DNA from: Lachnospiraceae bacterium
GTDB lineage: Bacteria; Bacillota; Clostridia; Lachnospirales; Lachnospiraceae
Direction: 5' to 3'
Assembly (NCBI GenBank): GCA_900772845.1
Contig: CAAGSD010000086.1
Span: forward strand, 1-22,611
DNA length: 22,611 bases
The notes under the pieces were generated by a model, which saw only the letters and a program-made list of their open reading frames with translations, was not told the origin of the DNA and searched no databases. The translations under genes were made by a program, and so were the position numbers. Below are positions 16,891 through 22,611 of this stretch, one piece after another (position 1 is the first letter of the stretch; the number at the start of each line of letters is the position of its first letter).

Positions 16891-16907
16891 CTAAATCAGT
16901 AATTATC

Positions 16908-16929
16908 TGGGGGATGAAATACTCCCCCA
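16908..16929. repeat. TGGGGGA/TCCCCCA hairpin, copy 1
   Basis: A 7 bp stem with loop TGAAATAC, 18 bp after the stop of the 85-aa gene. It is followed by AAAAATAT, so there is no T-run for a standard terminator on either strand. Confidence 0.65.
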
Positions 16930-16944
16930 AAAATATAAAGGAAA

Positions 16945-16988
16945 TCTGAAATCAATATCTTAAATGAAATGCTATCATAACATTATCA
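16945..16988 (+). promoter_or_regulatory. Element promoter 2
   Basis: TCTGAAA (16945-16951), 21 bp, then TATCAT (16973-16978), the same spacing as in promoters 1, 3 and 4. Only the half-site ATCA (16985-16988) is present where promoters 1 and 3 have a full palindrome. It precedes the gene at 17011. Confidence 0.45.
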
Positions 16989-17010
16989 AAAAAATCAGGA
17001 GGATTTAAAA

Positions 17011-17235
17011 ATGAAAAATAATCAGAAGAAGTATACTTGTTGCTTATGTGGAGGAAAATTCGAGGGATATGGAAATAATCCTTATCCATTGGCAGGGGGA
17101 AGGTGTTGCAATGCATGTGATTGGAATTATGTTGTCCCAGTTAGGGAATTAATGCTTGATTTAGATGAAAAATATCAATTAGATGAAACTCCATATGATA
17201 GACTGAAACGATTGTTAAAAGAATATGGATTCTAA
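17011..17235 (+). CDS. Small Cys-rich, probable zinc-ribbon protein (74 aa)
   Basis: AGGAGG lies 8 bp before the ATG. Cys10/Cys13 and Cys33/Cys36 form two CxxC knuckles (plus Cys11 and Cys32) around the segment GGKFEGYGNNPYPLAGGR. A helical, charged C-terminal half follows (ELMLDLDEKYQ, DRLKRLLKEYGF). Small proteins of this kind, with a conserved NPYPL...GRCC pattern, are common in phages and mobile elements of Firmicutes as far as I recall; their function is not established. Flanked by the same G5/C5 hairpins as its neighbours. Confidence 0.7.
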   Translation: MKNNQKKYTCCLCGGKFEGYGNNPYPLAGGRCCNACDWNYVVPVRELMLDLDEKYQLDETPYDRLKRLLKEYGF

Positions 17236-17247
17236 AAAGTAACTGTC

Positions 17248-17269
17248 TGGGGGATGAAAAAATCCCCCA
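17248..17269. repeat. TGGGGGA/TCCCCCA hairpin, copy 2
   Basis: A 7 bp stem with loop TGAAAAAA, starting 12 bp after the stop of the 74-aa gene. The surrounding CTGGGGGATGAAA is shared with copy 1. It is again followed by A residues, not T. Confidence 0.65.
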
Positions 17270-17284
17270 AAAACACCTTGATTT

Positions 17285-17334
17285 TCTGAAAGTAATATAT
17301 ATGGTTGAGTGATAGACTAACATCATCAGCTGAT
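17285..17334 (+). promoter_or_regulatory. Element promoter 3 with ATCAGCTGAT operator-like palindrome
   Basis: TCTGAAA (17285-17291), 21 bp, then TAGACT (17313-17318). The palindrome ATCAGCTGAT (17325-17334) begins exactly 12 bp after the -10 start, as in promoter 1. It precedes the gene at 17386. Confidence 0.5.
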
Positions 17335-17385
17335 ACATATAATAAAAGCTGTCCTACCGGCAAGACGGGGAGAAGGAGAAAAAAT

Positions 17386-17736
17386 ATGAAGTTAGAAAGT
17401 ACAAAGAAAATAATTAATGGTGATGTGTATAATATTGAGGAAGCAGAGAAAATCGCAGTCGGAACAAATCTGGCACTCGATAGTGAAGCTTCTATAGATG
17501 AACTCAGGTATTATGCCGAAACCAGAGGGGAGTTTGTTGCTGAAATCCTCTATAAAACAGCAAATGGCTACTATCTGATATATAGTATAGGTGGAAATCG
17601 TAGTCACTATGCAGAGGAGTATGTAACTGGAATGGGAGCCGGAAGCGACATTCGGCTTGTTGATAAAAAAAATATTGTTTCATGGATGGAACAATACAAT
17701 CTTGTAGATGCATTCCAAAAATTTACAAAGAAATAA
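17386..17736 (+). CDS. Small acidic protein of unknown function (116 aa)
   Basis: The start at 17386 has GAAGGAG 7-8 bp upstream; the longer frame from 17305 would run through the promoter-like region and is rejected. The protein is soluble with a mixed alpha/beta pattern (GEFVAEILYKTANGYYLIY, then DIRLVDKKNIVSWMEQYN). The closing helix preceded by a short strand resembles small accessory proteins of Firmicute conjugative elements, where a segment of the type L-x-E-E-x-x-x-W-x-E-K-Y is frequent. This is a weak resemblance. A 10 bp hairpin at 17755-17778 follows. Confidence 0.6.
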   Translation: MKLESTKKIINGDVYNIEEAEKIAVGTNLALDSEASIDELRYYAETRGEFVAEILYKTANGYYLIYSIGGNRSHYAEEYVTGMGAGSDIRLVDKKNIVSWMEQYNLVDAFQKFTKK

Positions 17737-17754
17737 GAAACATAGGATAACAAC

Positions 17755-17778
17755 ATCTGGCAGATTACTCTGCCAGAT
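17755..17778. repeat. Perfect 10 bp hairpin after the 116-aa gene
   Basis: ATCTGGCAGA (17755-17764) and TCTGCCAGAT (17769-17778) pair perfectly around TTAC. No T-run follows. It sits where the G5/C5 hairpins sit after other small genes but has an unrelated sequence. Confidence 0.6.
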
Positions 17779-17923
17779 AAGTTAAATATAATAATAAATA
17801 CTCACACAATATGTTATAATAAGAGCATAAGTTGTGATACTAAAGTGTTGGTAAATTTCAAAAATCCAATGAGTTACCATCAAGACAGAAGCGAATAGCG
17901 TTTTACAAAGTAAGGAGAAAAAT

Positions 17924-19162
17924 ATGGAAAAACAGGAAAAAAGACATAGAGAAGGTTATCATCAAAAAGAGGATTTAGCTAAAGGTGAGAAAAGAAAAAC
18001 AACAGCGATTAATTTGTTTATTATTCGTGAAATATTTAAGCTGATTAATAATGGCAAGCTATCTTTAGGGCAGTTTTATGTATTTTTACTTACATCTGAA
18101 AGAAAATATACGCTAGAAAAAATGTTCAGCGTTTGTGAGGATTTTGGGGTATCAGTGGATGATTTCTATTCTGATTTGATATTTGTAGAGGATGAAAGCA
18201 TAGATAATAAAAAAAATGTAAACGATGTAGAGAATGAACTAATAGAAAAAAAAGCTACATCTCGAATTAGTACCTATTTAAAAAATACAGAGGGAAATCT
18301 TAATACATTATTTAATACCCTAATCGAATATGGTATATCTTTTGAATTTTTTGATGGAGAAAGAATAGGCGTTTCTAAGAACTTATGGAATGATTGTAAA
18401 GTGTACTTTGATGACATTTCTGAACGTACTGCTAAGGATAGGAAAAAAATACAACAAGAATTGATGGAAGAAATATATACTATTTGTAATTTAGATGGTT
18501 CTCTTATCATTAATTCAATCCGAGATATTATAATGGATATGACACATACAAATATCTCAGAAAACTATAATGTTACTGATACCACTCTATTACAACAAAT
18601 TGATAATTATCATGTTCCACAAAGTATGTCATATACTCAAAACAATCTTATAAAGTTGTATTCTCAAATGGTACAGCAAGTAGATGAGAAGCCATTTACG
18701 TCGGATGTAAAAACAAGTGATTTTTCTAAAATCACTAAATCAACAGATAATGAGTTTGTATGCGATAATCTTTTTATTATAATAAAGACGTATCAGATAT
18801 TTGCTAGAATAGAGGGTATAATTGATGCGGATGAAAAATTGAGTAACTATCTAAATATTGAAGAAGATGTTTATACTAATTTGTCAAAAGGACAAGCAAC
18901 AAAAATTAAAAGTAAAGATATTGCAGAAAAATTATCTATTTATAGATTTCCAGTCACATTATTTAGAACAGACCATCCAACTATGATTAATTTATCTAAA
19001 AATATCCAGGATGCGTTTTATGATTATAAGAGCAATAATGATATTACGTTATTCGAATTTCGTTTGCAATTCTGGCTTACATATCATATTGACACACAAA
19101 ATATTGTGTTGGTTTTGGCTGTCTATTCACTTTTTAAATCGTTGAATGGTGAGCAACCATAA
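17924..19162 (+). CDS. Unknown 412-aa protein with XRE-like N-terminal segment, very AT-rich
   Basis: AAGGAG lies 8 bp before the ATG, and a TATAAT (17815-17820) about 100 bp upstream may be its -10. The gene is much richer in A and T than the other element genes, a sign of separate origin. Residues about 33-86 (REIFKLINNGKLSLGQFYVF, then KMFSVCEDFGVSVDDFY) have the spacing of a Cro/CI-type helix-turn-helix, close to the XRE pattern ending in LGVSxDxF. The rest (about 110-412) is mostly helical with no recognised domain. It could be a regulator of the element or a cargo or defence protein. A strong terminator follows, so it is a single-gene unit. Confidence 0.6.
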   Translation: MEKQEKRHREGYHQKEDLAKGEKRKTTAINLFIIREIFKLINNGKLSLGQFYVFLLTSERKYTLEKMFSVCEDFGVSVDDFYSDLIFVEDESIDNKKNVNDVENELIEKKATSRISTYLKNTEGNLNTLFNTLIEYGISFEFFDGERIGVSKNLWNDCKVYFDDISERTAKDRKKIQQELMEEIYTICNLDGSLIINSIRDIIMDMTHTNISENYNVTDTTLLQQIDNYHVPQSMSYTQNNLIKLYSQMVQQVDEKPFTSDVKTSDFSKITKSTDNEFVCDNLFIIIKTYQIFARIEGIIDADEKLSNYLNIEEDVYTNLSKGQATKIKSKDIAEKLSIYRFPVTLFRTDHPTMINLSKNIQDAFYDYKSNNDITLFEFRLQFWLTYHIDTQNIVLVLAVYSLFKSLNGEQP

Positions 19163-19188
19163 TATTTGAATTATCCTGAATTACACAC

Positions 19189-19233
19189 ATCCCTGCTCCT
19201 TGTAAAATGTATTTATAAGGAGTGGGGATTTTT
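19189..19233 (+). terminator. Strong terminator of the 412-aa gene
   Basis: An 18 bp stem, 19189-19206 with 19212-19229 (three G-T wobbles, five-base loop ATGTA), is followed by a T-run. It separates the AT-rich gene from the Rep-side operon. Confidence 0.9.
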
Positions 19234-19274
19234 GATTTTCAGGATATGATGTCTCCCCAAAAAGAATAAATTAT

Positions 19275-19308
19275 CCTGAAAGAATCAATTCCCCATCCCC
19301 ATTATAAT
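19275..19308 (+). promoter_or_regulatory. Element promoter 4, for the OB-like gene operon
   Basis: CCTGAAA (19275-19281), 21 bp, then a consensus TATAAT (19303-19308), about 65 bp before the ATG at 19373. The CCTGAAAGAAT start is identical to promoter 1. No ATCARYTGAT palindrome is present here. Confidence 0.6.
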
Positions 19309-19372
19309 AAAGACAGATAATGAAGTTGCAACAAGTTATCCATCACTTTGAAATATAGGAGGAAATAAAGCA

Positions 19373-19774
19373 ATGAAGCTAAGAAATCTTAGACTTACAC
19401 TCGCAAACGTTGCGAGAACCACTAACTCGAAAACAATGTCAGTCAATTCGGTTGGCGTAATCTACAAGCAGGATGCAGAAGGTCATAGGACTGATGAAAT
19501 CGGAGGTTACACTATTACTTGTTCCGCATATCGTGGGGATGAACTGAAAGTAAAGTTCCCTGTAGAGGTGGCTGATAAGATTGCTGACCTTAGAAACAAG
19601 CTTGAAAATGATGTTGAAATCGAAGTCGGATTCACAAACATCAAACTCACTCCTTATGCACTTAAAACAAGTGCAGGGGATGTTATCTCAGGCGTTTCTG
19701 CTAAAGCTGATGATTTTAACATTACTTCCGCAAACTTGGATGAGTTAGTTATGGATGATGATATAGTGATGTAA
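19373..19774 (+). CDS. Small protein, possible ssDNA-binding/DUF961-like (133 aa)
   Basis: AGGAGG lies 11 bp before the ATG. The N-terminal part is basic (MKLRNLRLTLANVARTTN), the middle is beta-rich (TITCSAYRGDELKVKFPV) and the end is acidic (DELVMDDDIVM), as in many single-stranded-DNA-binding proteins. The segment VEIEVGFTNIKLTPYAL with a later KADDF recalls the DUF961 proteins of Tn916-like elements (VxLxNPR ... GFTNYxxxADDM), a weak match. It is first in a run of four genes leading to rep, so a replication or ssDNA-coating role is a reasonable inference. No known catalytic motif. Confidence 0.6.
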   Translation: MKLRNLRLTLANVARTTNSKTMSVNSVGVIYKQDAEGHRTDEIGGYTITCSAYRGDELKVKFPVEVADKIADLRNKLENDVEIEVGFTNIKLTPYALKTSAGDVISGVSAKADDFNITSANLDELVMDDDIVM

Positions 19775-19792
19775 TTAGTGAGGTCACACACA

Positions 19793-19818
19793 TGTGGGGG
19801 ATGCAATACTCCCCCACA
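19793..19818. repeat. TGTGGGGGA/TCCCCCACA hairpin, copy 3
   Basis: A 9 bp perfect stem with loop TGCAATAC, between the 133-aa and 126-aa genes. Core and loop match copy 1 (TGAAATAC) except for one base. Confidence 0.7.
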
Positions 19819-19834
19819 ATCAAAGGAGGAAAAC

Positions 19835-20215
19835 ATGAACAAACCAAAACTACAGCTATTAGCATTCAATGTAGTGGCATCTGAACTGATTGTATTTGCA
19901 GTATCTGTTACGCATTATTGCAATCAGGAAACAGAATTGCCCGAAACAATGGTGATTAAAATTGCTGTGGATCATGCCAAGATACCAACAGGTGTCTTAG
20001 ACATTCCCATATACCTGCCAGCCGGTCACAATTACCAGTCTTCTGCACATTATGAAATGTTGGACTTGTTCAAACGTGGTGACCCTTTTGTGCCTGTGCG
20101 GTTTGAAAACCTCAAACTGCATGTATCACAGGCTGGAAATTATTATGGATTGGCACAGAGTTTTTCAGTTGAAAAACGCCCCATTGACTACTTGGAAGAG
20201 GAGGATATCTTATGA
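19835..20215 (+). CDS. Small beta-rich protein of unknown function (126 aa)
   Basis: The start is ATG 19835 with AAAGGAGG upstream; a longer GTG-initiated frame would run through the hairpin and is rejected. There is no domain match. The segment VPVRFENLKLHVSQAG resembles VEIEVGFTNIKLTPYAL of the preceding protein (F-x-N-hydrophobic-K-L after a V-x-V strand), so the two may be distant paralogues with the same fold. Its TGA overlaps the next ATG (ATGA), showing translational coupling. Part of the operon upstream of rep; an ssDNA-related role is possible. Confidence 0.6.
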   Translation: MNKPKLQLLAFNVVASELIVFAVSVTHYCNQETELPETMVIKIAVDHAKIPTGVLDIPIYLPAGHNYQSSAHYEMLDLFKRGDPFVPVRFENLKLHVSQAGNYYGLAQSFSVEKRPIDYLEEEDIL

Positions 20216-20649
20216 AGCTACAAAAAAATTCAAAGAAATACCTGATTATCTTATACGCAATCTGGGAGTTATTTACTTATTATGCAAGACTATTCAAGCT
20301 GGATGTGCCCTCAGATGCTACCAAACTGCCTGTAAAGCTGTCTGTTGATGAGGATAATGTTACGCACTTAATCATTGAAATACCCAGTTCCAGAATCCCA
20401 GACCCATATTATACCGGCGATAGCATGAAAACCATCTTCAATGAATATCTGAATATCGTGCTCCTGCCATCCCAAAAAGAGCTTAGTCCGTTTGCCGGTG
20501 GTAATTCTGTCTATGATATCGTTGATTGCATTTATGTATATCAGGCGCATGTTCTGACTACAGGATATACCTACATTGATGTTATCTATGTTGATAATAT
20601 GCAGGCATTCCGCATGGTTAAAAATGATAGAAAAATTATGGAAATATAG
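20212..20649 (+). CDS. Unknown 145-aa protein in the pre-rep operon
   Basis: Starts in the four-base overlap ATGA with the previous gene, preceded by GAGGAGG. A basic, hydrophobic start (KYLIILYAIWELFTYYARLF, residues 9-28) could be a short membrane-associated helix but is not a clear signal. LPVKLSVDEDNVTHLIIEIP looks similar in pattern to MVIKIAVDHAKIPTGVLDIPI of the upstream protein, hinting at related folds. The end is beta-rich (YTYIDVIYVDNMQAF). Function not recognised. Confidence 0.6.
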   Translation: MKLQKNSKKYLIILYAIWELFTYYARLFKLDVPSDATKLPVKLSVDEDNVTHLIIEIPSSRIPDPYYTGDSMKTIFNEYLNIVLLPSQKELSPFAGGNSVYDIVDCIYVYQAHVLTTGYTYIDVIYVDNMQAFRMVKNDRKIMEI

Positions 20650-20661
20650 GAGGAACAGAAA

Positions 20662-21165
20662 ATGGAAAATCAGAACCTGCCTAAGGTTCTGGAGGAGAGC
20701 ATTAAAAACTGGCTCTCCTCCGAAAACCAAAAATGGCATGAACAACAGAAGCAGTTAAGATTGCAACAGCAGGAACAAGTGGCTTGCATGGGACAGATAT
20801 ATATTCAGGAAGCACTTGGACAGGTTCTTCATGCTACAAGCATTCTGCCTGAATTATGTTCTATAGAAAATTGCACTGATTTAGTCCCCAGCGGATATAC
20901 CATAGATGAGGTTTCCTTATATTCTTACCGCTGGTTAAAGAAAACCCCTGAAAGAATTTCCACTACCATGTTAGAAATTGCCCGTCAGAAAATAAATTCA
21001 GCGATTGATATAGAAACACGCAGAATGAACATAGTATATCAAAGCCTGTTTGATTATGAAAAAATGATGTTCATACAGCAGTATCCAGCATTCTACACCG
21101 GCTTTCATGTGGTAAGTATCAAGGATGCAGGAACAGATGTGATAATCTCAGCAGCATATGATTAA
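20662..21165 (+). CDS. Unknown 167-aa protein in the pre-rep operon
   Basis: TAGGAGG lies 8-9 bp before the ATG, 12 bp after the previous stop. The N-terminal 40 residues are Gln/Glu/Lys-rich and probably a coiled coil (SENQKWHEQQKQLRLQQQ). A helical middle (YSYRWLKKTPERISTTMLEIARQKINSAI) and a strand-forming end (TGFHVVSIKDAGTDVIISA) follow. No catalytic motif or membrane helix. Last gene of the four-gene run; rep begins 137 bp later after an iteron-like region. Confidence 0.6.
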   Translation: MENQNLPKVLEESIKNWLSSENQKWHEQQKQLRLQQQEQVACMGQIYIQEALGQVLHATSILPELCSIENCTDLVPSGYTIDEVSLYSYRWLKKTPERISTTMLEIARQKINSAIDIETRRMNIVYQSLFDYEKMMFIQQYPAFYTGFHVVSIKDAGTDVIISAAYD

Positions 21166-21170
21166 TGTAT

Positions 21171-21224
21171 GGGCGCTCATTTATGTGGGCGCTCTGCTTT
21201 TCCCCAAAAAATTGGCGTTCTGCT
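21171..21224. promoter_or_regulatory. Iteron-like GGCGYTC repeats upstream of rep
   Basis: GGGCGCTC occurs at 21171-21178 and 21187-21194 (16 bp period), and GGCGTTCTGCT at 21214-21224 matches GGCGCTCTGCT at 21188-21198 except for one base. The nonamer GGCGTTCTG also occurs at 16271-16279 near the origin. They may bind Rep for autoregulation. A TTTTCCTGAAA copy (21234-21244) lies between them and rep, but its -10 is not at the usual spacing. Confidence 0.4.
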
Positions 21225-21302
21225 GAATTATTGTTTTCCTGAAATTTTGTATACTCCATTTGTAACAACGAAAAAGCAACCGGCTATATGGAGGTGATAT
21301 TG

Positions 21303-22388
21303 ATGGATAAGAAAAAGAACTCACGAAGCCGAAAGTACATGCTCACAATTAACAATCCTGCTGAGCATGAGGAAAGCCACAGCAACATTAAAAAGAAGCT
21401 GTGCAAGTATCAGGTTGACTATATTGCTATGTGTGATGAAACAGGCAGTCAGGGAACGTATCACACGCATGTGTATGTGAAATACCATAATGCGATTCAA
21501 TTTCTGACAATAAAAAGTATGTTTCCAAGTGCAAATATAGCCACTGCTCTGGGTACATCTATTCAGAACCGAAATTATCTCCTGAAATCCGCACCGGAGC
21601 ATCACAAAAAAGAGGATGGCACTTATAAGTATAAAGATTCCTCTGGAAAGGTGCATACTGGTACTAACCACAGTGATACATTCGAGGAAATAGGAGACTG
21701 TCCACAGGAGGAGCAAGGCAGACGTTCCGATTTGGAATATATGTATAGTCTTGTAAAAGATGGAATGACCGATTCTGAAATTATTGAACTTATTCCAGAA
21801 ACAGCAATCAAGCACATTGACAAAATAAATAAGCTCCGTCTTGCCTATCTGGTTGACAAGTTCAAGGGGCAACGCCGACTTGATCTGAAAGTCAACTATA
21901 TAACAGGCAGTACAGGTCTCGGGAAATCAAGAGATATTCTTGATGAATATGGGGATGAAAATGTTTATAGGATTACCGATTACCAACATCCGTTTGACAG
22001 TTACCAGTGCCAGCCGGTGCTGGTCTTTGAGGAATATCGTAGTTCATTAAGACTACAAGATATGCTGAACTACTTAGACATATACCCCGTGATTTTGCCT
22101 GCTCGTTACACTCCGAAAATTTGTTGCGCAACAACCATCTATGTGGTATCAAACTGGACTTTTGAAATGCAGTACGCAGAGGTACAGAAAGACCCAGAAC
22201 AAAAATCCTCTTATGAAGCATGGATTCGCCGATTTAATGGGGGTGTAAAGGAGTACACGCCAGATGGGATAATTACATATCCAACAATGCAGGAGTATTT
22301 ACAACGCTTTAAGAAAATACCTGCTGGAATGAAAACACCGTTTGATTATGATGATTCCAGTGAACAAGAAAATATGCCCTTTAATTAA
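21303..22388 (+). CDS. CRESS-type rolling-circle replication initiator Rep (HUH endonuclease and SF3 helicase)
   Basis: 361 residues from the ATG at 21303, which has a near-perfect GGAGGTGAT site; the ATG at 21288 lies before that site. The HUH nuclease part shows motif I MLTINNP (13-19), metal-binding motif II HTHVYV (54-59) and motif III YLLKS with nicking Tyr92 and Lys95. The superfamily-3 helicase part has Walker A GSTGLGKS (202-209), Walker B VLVFEEYR (239-246) and motif C VVSN (281-284). This two-domain plan is that of circovirus/geminivirus Reps and their bacterial plasmid relatives (pCRESS), not of ordinary RCR plasmid Reps, which lack the helicase. All key residues are present, so it is probably active. 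Its expected target is the stem-loop at 16366. Confidence 0.93.
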   Translation: MDKKKNSRSRKYMLTINNPAEHEESHSNIKKKLCKYQVDYIAMCDETGSQGTYHTHVYVKYHNAIQFLTIKSMFPSANIATALGTSIQNRNYLLKSAPEHHKKEDGTYKYKDSSGKVHTGTNHSDTFEEIGDCPQEEQGRRSDLEYMYSLVKDGMTDSEIIELIPETAIKHIDKINKLRLAYLVDKFKGQRRLDLKVNYITGSTGLGKSRDILDEYGDENVYRITDYQHPFDSYQCQPVLVFEEYRSSLRLQDMLNYLDIYPVILPARYTPKICCATTIYVVSNWTFEMQYAEVQKDPEQKSSYEAWIRRFNGGVKEYTPDGIITYPTMQEYLQRFKKIPAGMKTPFDYDDSSEQENMPFN

Positions 22389-22440
22389 ATAATCTGACAG
22401 GAAGGAGGAGTTAAAGGTTGAGAGGTAAAATAACAATCAT

Positions 22441-22611
22441 ATGTCAGGACTCATCGATGTAAAAGTGAATATTGATGGTCGTTTGGCTTCATCAAATTGC
22501 GATGTGATGCTTGATAGCACTCTCGAAAGCGAAGAGGCTCTAAAAGCTTATGCTGTTCATCCTGCGCATGTGGAAGTTGCAAATACAAAAGTGCGACCAT
22601 ATACCGTTCTG
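22441..22611 (+). pseudogene. Dabb-family protein, 5'-truncated and cut by the window end
   Basis: 57 codons open to the window end. The residues DVMLDSTLESEEALKAYAVHPAHVEVA match the second half of the stress-responsive alpha/beta-barrel (Dabb) fold, whose hallmark is EALxAYxxHPxH. The first 40 or so residues (normally starting M-x-x-H-hydrophobic-V) are missing, and an in-frame TAA lies 12 bp before the ATG at 22441. Either this is a remnant cut by insertion of the element or translation starts at the internal ATG. It may mark the right boundary of the element. Confidence 0.55.

Larger units (their letters stand above)
14365..22440. mobile_element. Accessory element inserted at the 3' end of rlmD, containing a CRESS-type replicon
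   Basis: From about 14370 the DNA becomes markedly more AT-rich and the genes change from housekeeping to small, mostly unknown ones, ending with a rolling-circle Rep. The left edge falls inside the last conserved codons of rlmD. RumA/RlmD-type methyltransferase genes are known insertion targets of integrative elements in Firmicutes. The right edge is uncertain: the Rep stop at 22388 or the truncated Dabb gene at 22441 are candidates, or the element may run past the window. No integrase, relaxase or resolvase is visible, and no direct repeat of the left edge was found near the right end. The 16.2-22.4 kb part could be a separate replicon nested beside the SLH lipoprotein. Confidence 0.65.

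Noticed and set aside
16908..17269. G5/C5 hairpins as intrinsic terminators
   Set aside because: Neither strand has a T-run after the stem; they are recorded as repeats instead.
19175..19208. Further CCTGAA with TAAAAT 28 bp downstream
   Set aside because: The -10-like bases are part of the strong terminator stem, and the copy at 19275 with TATAAT is a better promoter for the same operon.
1..22611. tRNA or rRNA genes, especially as an insertion target
   Set aside because: No cloverleaf or rRNA sequence was recognised by eye; a tRNA scan would be needed to exclude one fully.

Overview
The window is a bacterial chromosome segment from a low-to-mid-GC Firmicute, most likely a gut Lachnospiraceae. 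This rests on the gene families and their order (type-3-like prolyl-tRNA synthetase end, mutS2 with a two-component pair, YhaM-type nuclease, FprA flavoprotein, long RlmD), strong AGGAGG ribosome sites and codon use. No database search was possible, so family names come from visible motifs.

Left two thirds (1-14.37 kb), core chromosome. The end of proS is followed by a 150 bp terminal-inverted-repeat element and a terminator. Next come two alpha/beta hydrolases, a DEDDh exonuclease with a Cys-rich tail, and an uncharacterised protein. These converge on a minus-strand group, mutS2 - response regulator - histidine kinase, at a hairpin that contains both stop codons. The roughly 480 bp leader between mutS2 and the next plus-strand gene is full of repeats and hairpins. 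The plus strand then carries a membrane-anchored HtrA-like protein that has lost its catalytic triad, a YhaM-like OB/HD nuclease, an FprA diiron flavoprotein and the rRNA methyltransferase gene rlmD.

Right third (about 14.37-22.4 kb), accessory and clearly more AT-rich. It begins inside the last codons of rlmD, which gains an AT-rich tail of about 90 codons. An SLH-type lipoprotein gene follows. The main find comes next: a probable integrated rolling-circle replicon of the CRESS type. It has a Rep protein with both HUH-endonuclease and superfamily-3 helicase motifs (21303-22388). About 5 kb away lies a perfect 9 bp stem-loop showing TAGTATTAC (16366-16394), the nonanucleotide nicked in circovirus and related origins. 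Between them are seven small or unknown genes. Four of them are preceded by a common CTGAAA/-10 promoter layout, two of these with an identically placed ATCARYTGAT palindrome, and several are separated by G5/C5 hairpins. GGCGYTCTG repeats occur both near the origin and in front of rep, and could be Rep-binding sites. No integrase is visible inside the window. After rep, a fragment of a Dabb-family gene lacking its N-terminal part probably marks the other side of the element or a second junction.

How the parts may work together (inference): Rep nicks the stem-loop and unwinds the replicon, the small OB-like proteins could coat single-stranded DNA, and the shared promoter/operator sites would coordinate the small genes.
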